In this document: one piece after another, positions 31,332 through 32,670 of the stretch | Numbering within the stretch: the first letter of the stretch is position 1 | Layout of the letters: each line of letters begins with the position of its first letter | Source of the DNA: Bacillota bacterium | Lineage (GTDB): Bacteria > Bacillota > Clostridia > Acetivibrionales > DSM-1351 | Length of the DNA: 32,670 bases | Assembly: GCA_023443515.1 (NCBI GenBank) | Contig: JAEZUC010000092.1 | Coordinates: forward strand, 1 to 32,670 | Direction: 5' to 3' | Made by a program: the position numbers and the translations under genes | Notes under the pieces: generated by a model | Databases searched by the model: none | What the model was told of the DNA's origin: nothing | The model's input: only the letters and a program-made list of their open reading frames with translations

Positions 31332-32606
31332 TTAAAATAGAACGGGGATTTTTTCGAAAATCGGAGTTTTCGGAAGTTCCTCAAAAAGGGGTCTGAAAAA
31401 TACTTCATATCTGTTTTTTGCTGGCTCAAAAACTATTATTTGTTGAGTACTTGTGTTATACAAATCTCCTTCTTTCTGGGGCCCCGGTTTCTCACCCTGA
31501 TAATATGATGCCACGTCTTTCATGTTATCAAAGGTAAACTTTTCACCTTGTTCCTTTAGTACTTTTTTCATACTGTAAAGCCTGTTGGTATTGGAAGGAT
31601 TATCTGAGTGGTTATCCAGATTTCCCTTTGTAATAAATGAATTTACACAACCTGTTGCGTTCTTGATATCCCATGAGATACCTTCATTTAATTCTGACTT
31701 ATCAGTCCTGACCTCTCTAAGGCTGTTTTCTTTGCCACTTATATTGTTTTCCAATACCTTAGTTACTCTAGCATCACTTAAAAATATTAAATGAGCATAT
31801 GTATAATTTCTAACGGGAGATTTAAGATAGGCTGCAACCCCATCCAGGGTGGTGTAATTTTCAAGTGCATATCTTAAGTCAAAGGGATATGAACGTTTTC
31901 CTTCTGAAATGTATTCTTCTCCCGTACTTGAATCCAAAATTGCACCAAACACCTTATTATCATTGAACGCAGATATACATCCCATATATCCCAAATACCC
32001 TATAGTACAAATGGACTTTTTCGAATTTTTGAAAGTAACCACTGATTGAATTCGTACCAGCTGGTTTTGAGACCCTGCATGCCAATCCAAAATTCTCATA
32101 CTTATATTATCATTGTTTTCAGATTTGTCTCCATATACTCCTGCCGCACAGCACTGTGAAGGCCTGACTACATCGGGACATAGATTCATTAAAAACATCT
32201 CATCTGTTGAGAGTTTGCCGTCCCCTCTTACATTGTCATCCTTCCCTGTGAAATTTGATGCAATTCCCTTTATTTCATCAACATAGTCTTTACCTACTTG
32301 AGGTATAATGTCATTGACCCTTTGCAGCATTAATTTATATACTTCATCATTTGCCGTAATTTCCGCCAGGTATGAGTCTACAATGACTTCATATTGCGGA
32401 ACTGATTTTAAAATTTGTGAACCATATTCCTTTCCTATTTTTTCATGTGATTTTTCACCTTTAAAATTTAGTATTACTTCATAGTGCGACCCCTTTTCAG
32501 TGATAGTAACTCTTTGGGTTGTTTCTGTTGCATTAATTGTAATGGCACCTAAGTTTAATCCCATAGCCAAAACAATAATTGATAGCAGGTATGCTAGCTT
32601 TTTCAT
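31332..32606 (-). CDS. Secreted C45-type Ntn hydrolase (penicillin-acylase/acyltransferase-like)
   Basis: This 424-residue protein has a Sec signal peptide (cleavage near INA-TE, about residue 27). It shows the pattern of the C45 (isopenicillin N acyltransferase-like) Ntn family: a propeptide-like region to about residue 150, then CCAAGVYG with a candidate nucleophile Cys exposed by self-cleavage, then MRILDWHAG, a counterpart of the family's GRNxDW. Later blocks (GYLGYMGCISAFNDNKVFGAILDSS) fit the alpha-beta-beta-alpha core. Members cleave or transfer acyl amides such as penicillins, acyl-amino acids or bile-salt-like amides. AAGGAGG lies six bases before the ATG. Family membership is inferred from these blocks; the substrate is unknown. 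Confidence 0.75.
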   Translation of the reverse strand: MKKLAYLLSIIVLAMGLNLGAITINATETTQRVTITEKGSHYEVILNFKGEKSHEKIGKEYGSQILKSVPQYEVIVDSYLAEITANDEVYKLMLQRVNDIIPQVGKDYVDEIKGIASNFTGKDDNVRGDGKLSTDEMFLMNLCPDVVRPSQCCAAGVYGDKSENNDNISMRILDWHAGSQNQLVRIQSVVTFKNSKKSICTIGYLGYMGCISAFNDNKVFGAILDSSTGEEYISEGKRSYPFDLRYALENYTTLDGVAAYLKSPVRNYTYAHLIFLSDARVTKVLENNISGKENSLREVRTDKSELNEGISWDIKNATGCVNSFITKGNLDNHSDNPSNTNRLYSMKKVLKEQGEKFTFDNMKDVASYYQGEKPGPQKEGDLYNTSTQQIIVFEPAKNRYEVFFRPLFEELPKTPIFEKIPVLF

Positions 32607-32670
32607 TATGTTCCTCCTTTTAGTTATTTTGTTACATTATAACATTAATTTAGTATTTTCTTGATTTTTT

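Overview
The window looks like chromosomal DNA of a mesophilic, AT-rich, cellulolytic clostridium of the Ruminiclostridium (Clostridium cellulolyticum) type. The reasons are a secreted esterase with a type I dockerin, strong AGGAGG ribosome sites, two chemoreceptors, a carbohydrate ABC importer without its own ATPase, and Gram-positive cell-wall and stress genes. There are no rRNA or tRNA genes, transposases, phage genes or CRISPR arrays that I can see. The genus is an inference.

Layout. 1-5220 (minus) holds an unusual export or envelope cassette: a secreted peptidoglycan-binding-domain protein, a secreted protein of unknown fold, a lipoprotein, a small ABC ATPase, and two tandem paralogous FtsX-like permeases; the second permease runs off the left edge. 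5309-8462 (minus) holds an N-acetylmuramoyl-L-alanine amidase, an unknown protein with two PH-like halves, and a eukaryotic-type hexokinase. A membrane chemoreceptor follows at 8664-10184 (plus).

10258-18467 (minus) is one catabolic operon. Its first gene is a LacI-type regulator fused to a PfkB sugar kinase. A nucleoside hydrolase, a CUT1-type binding protein with two permeases, a ribokinase and a polyol/alcohol dehydrogenase follow. I read it as a riboside or pentose uptake and cleavage pathway: import, hydrolysis to base plus sugar, phosphorylation, and a side oxidation. It is apparently self-regulated through a LacI-type operator at its promoter.

18582-25128 is sensing and stress response: a dCache chemoreceptor preceded by a small ORF, an ECF sigma factor with a DUF4179-type membrane partner, a small (p)ppGpp synthetase, and a TetR regulator coupled to a zinc-ribbon protein. 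25243-27790 has an alpha/beta hydrolase and the dockerin-bearing SGNH esterase, convergent with each other.

27922-29698 is an Lsa-like ABC-F antibiotic-resistance gene behind a very readable attenuator. It has a two-codon uORF with a strong ribosome site, an anti-antiterminator, an antiterminator and an intrinsic terminator, all with perfect complementarity. 29756-29968 is a 0.2-kb imperfect palindrome, either a structured RNA or a MITE-like repeat. The right end has a uracil-DNA-glycosylase-superfamily protein with an atypical motif, bioY, and a secreted C45-type Ntn hydrolase. The intergenic DNA before bioY packs the upstream gene's terminator, a BirA-like operator and the bioY -35 box into the same inverted repeat.
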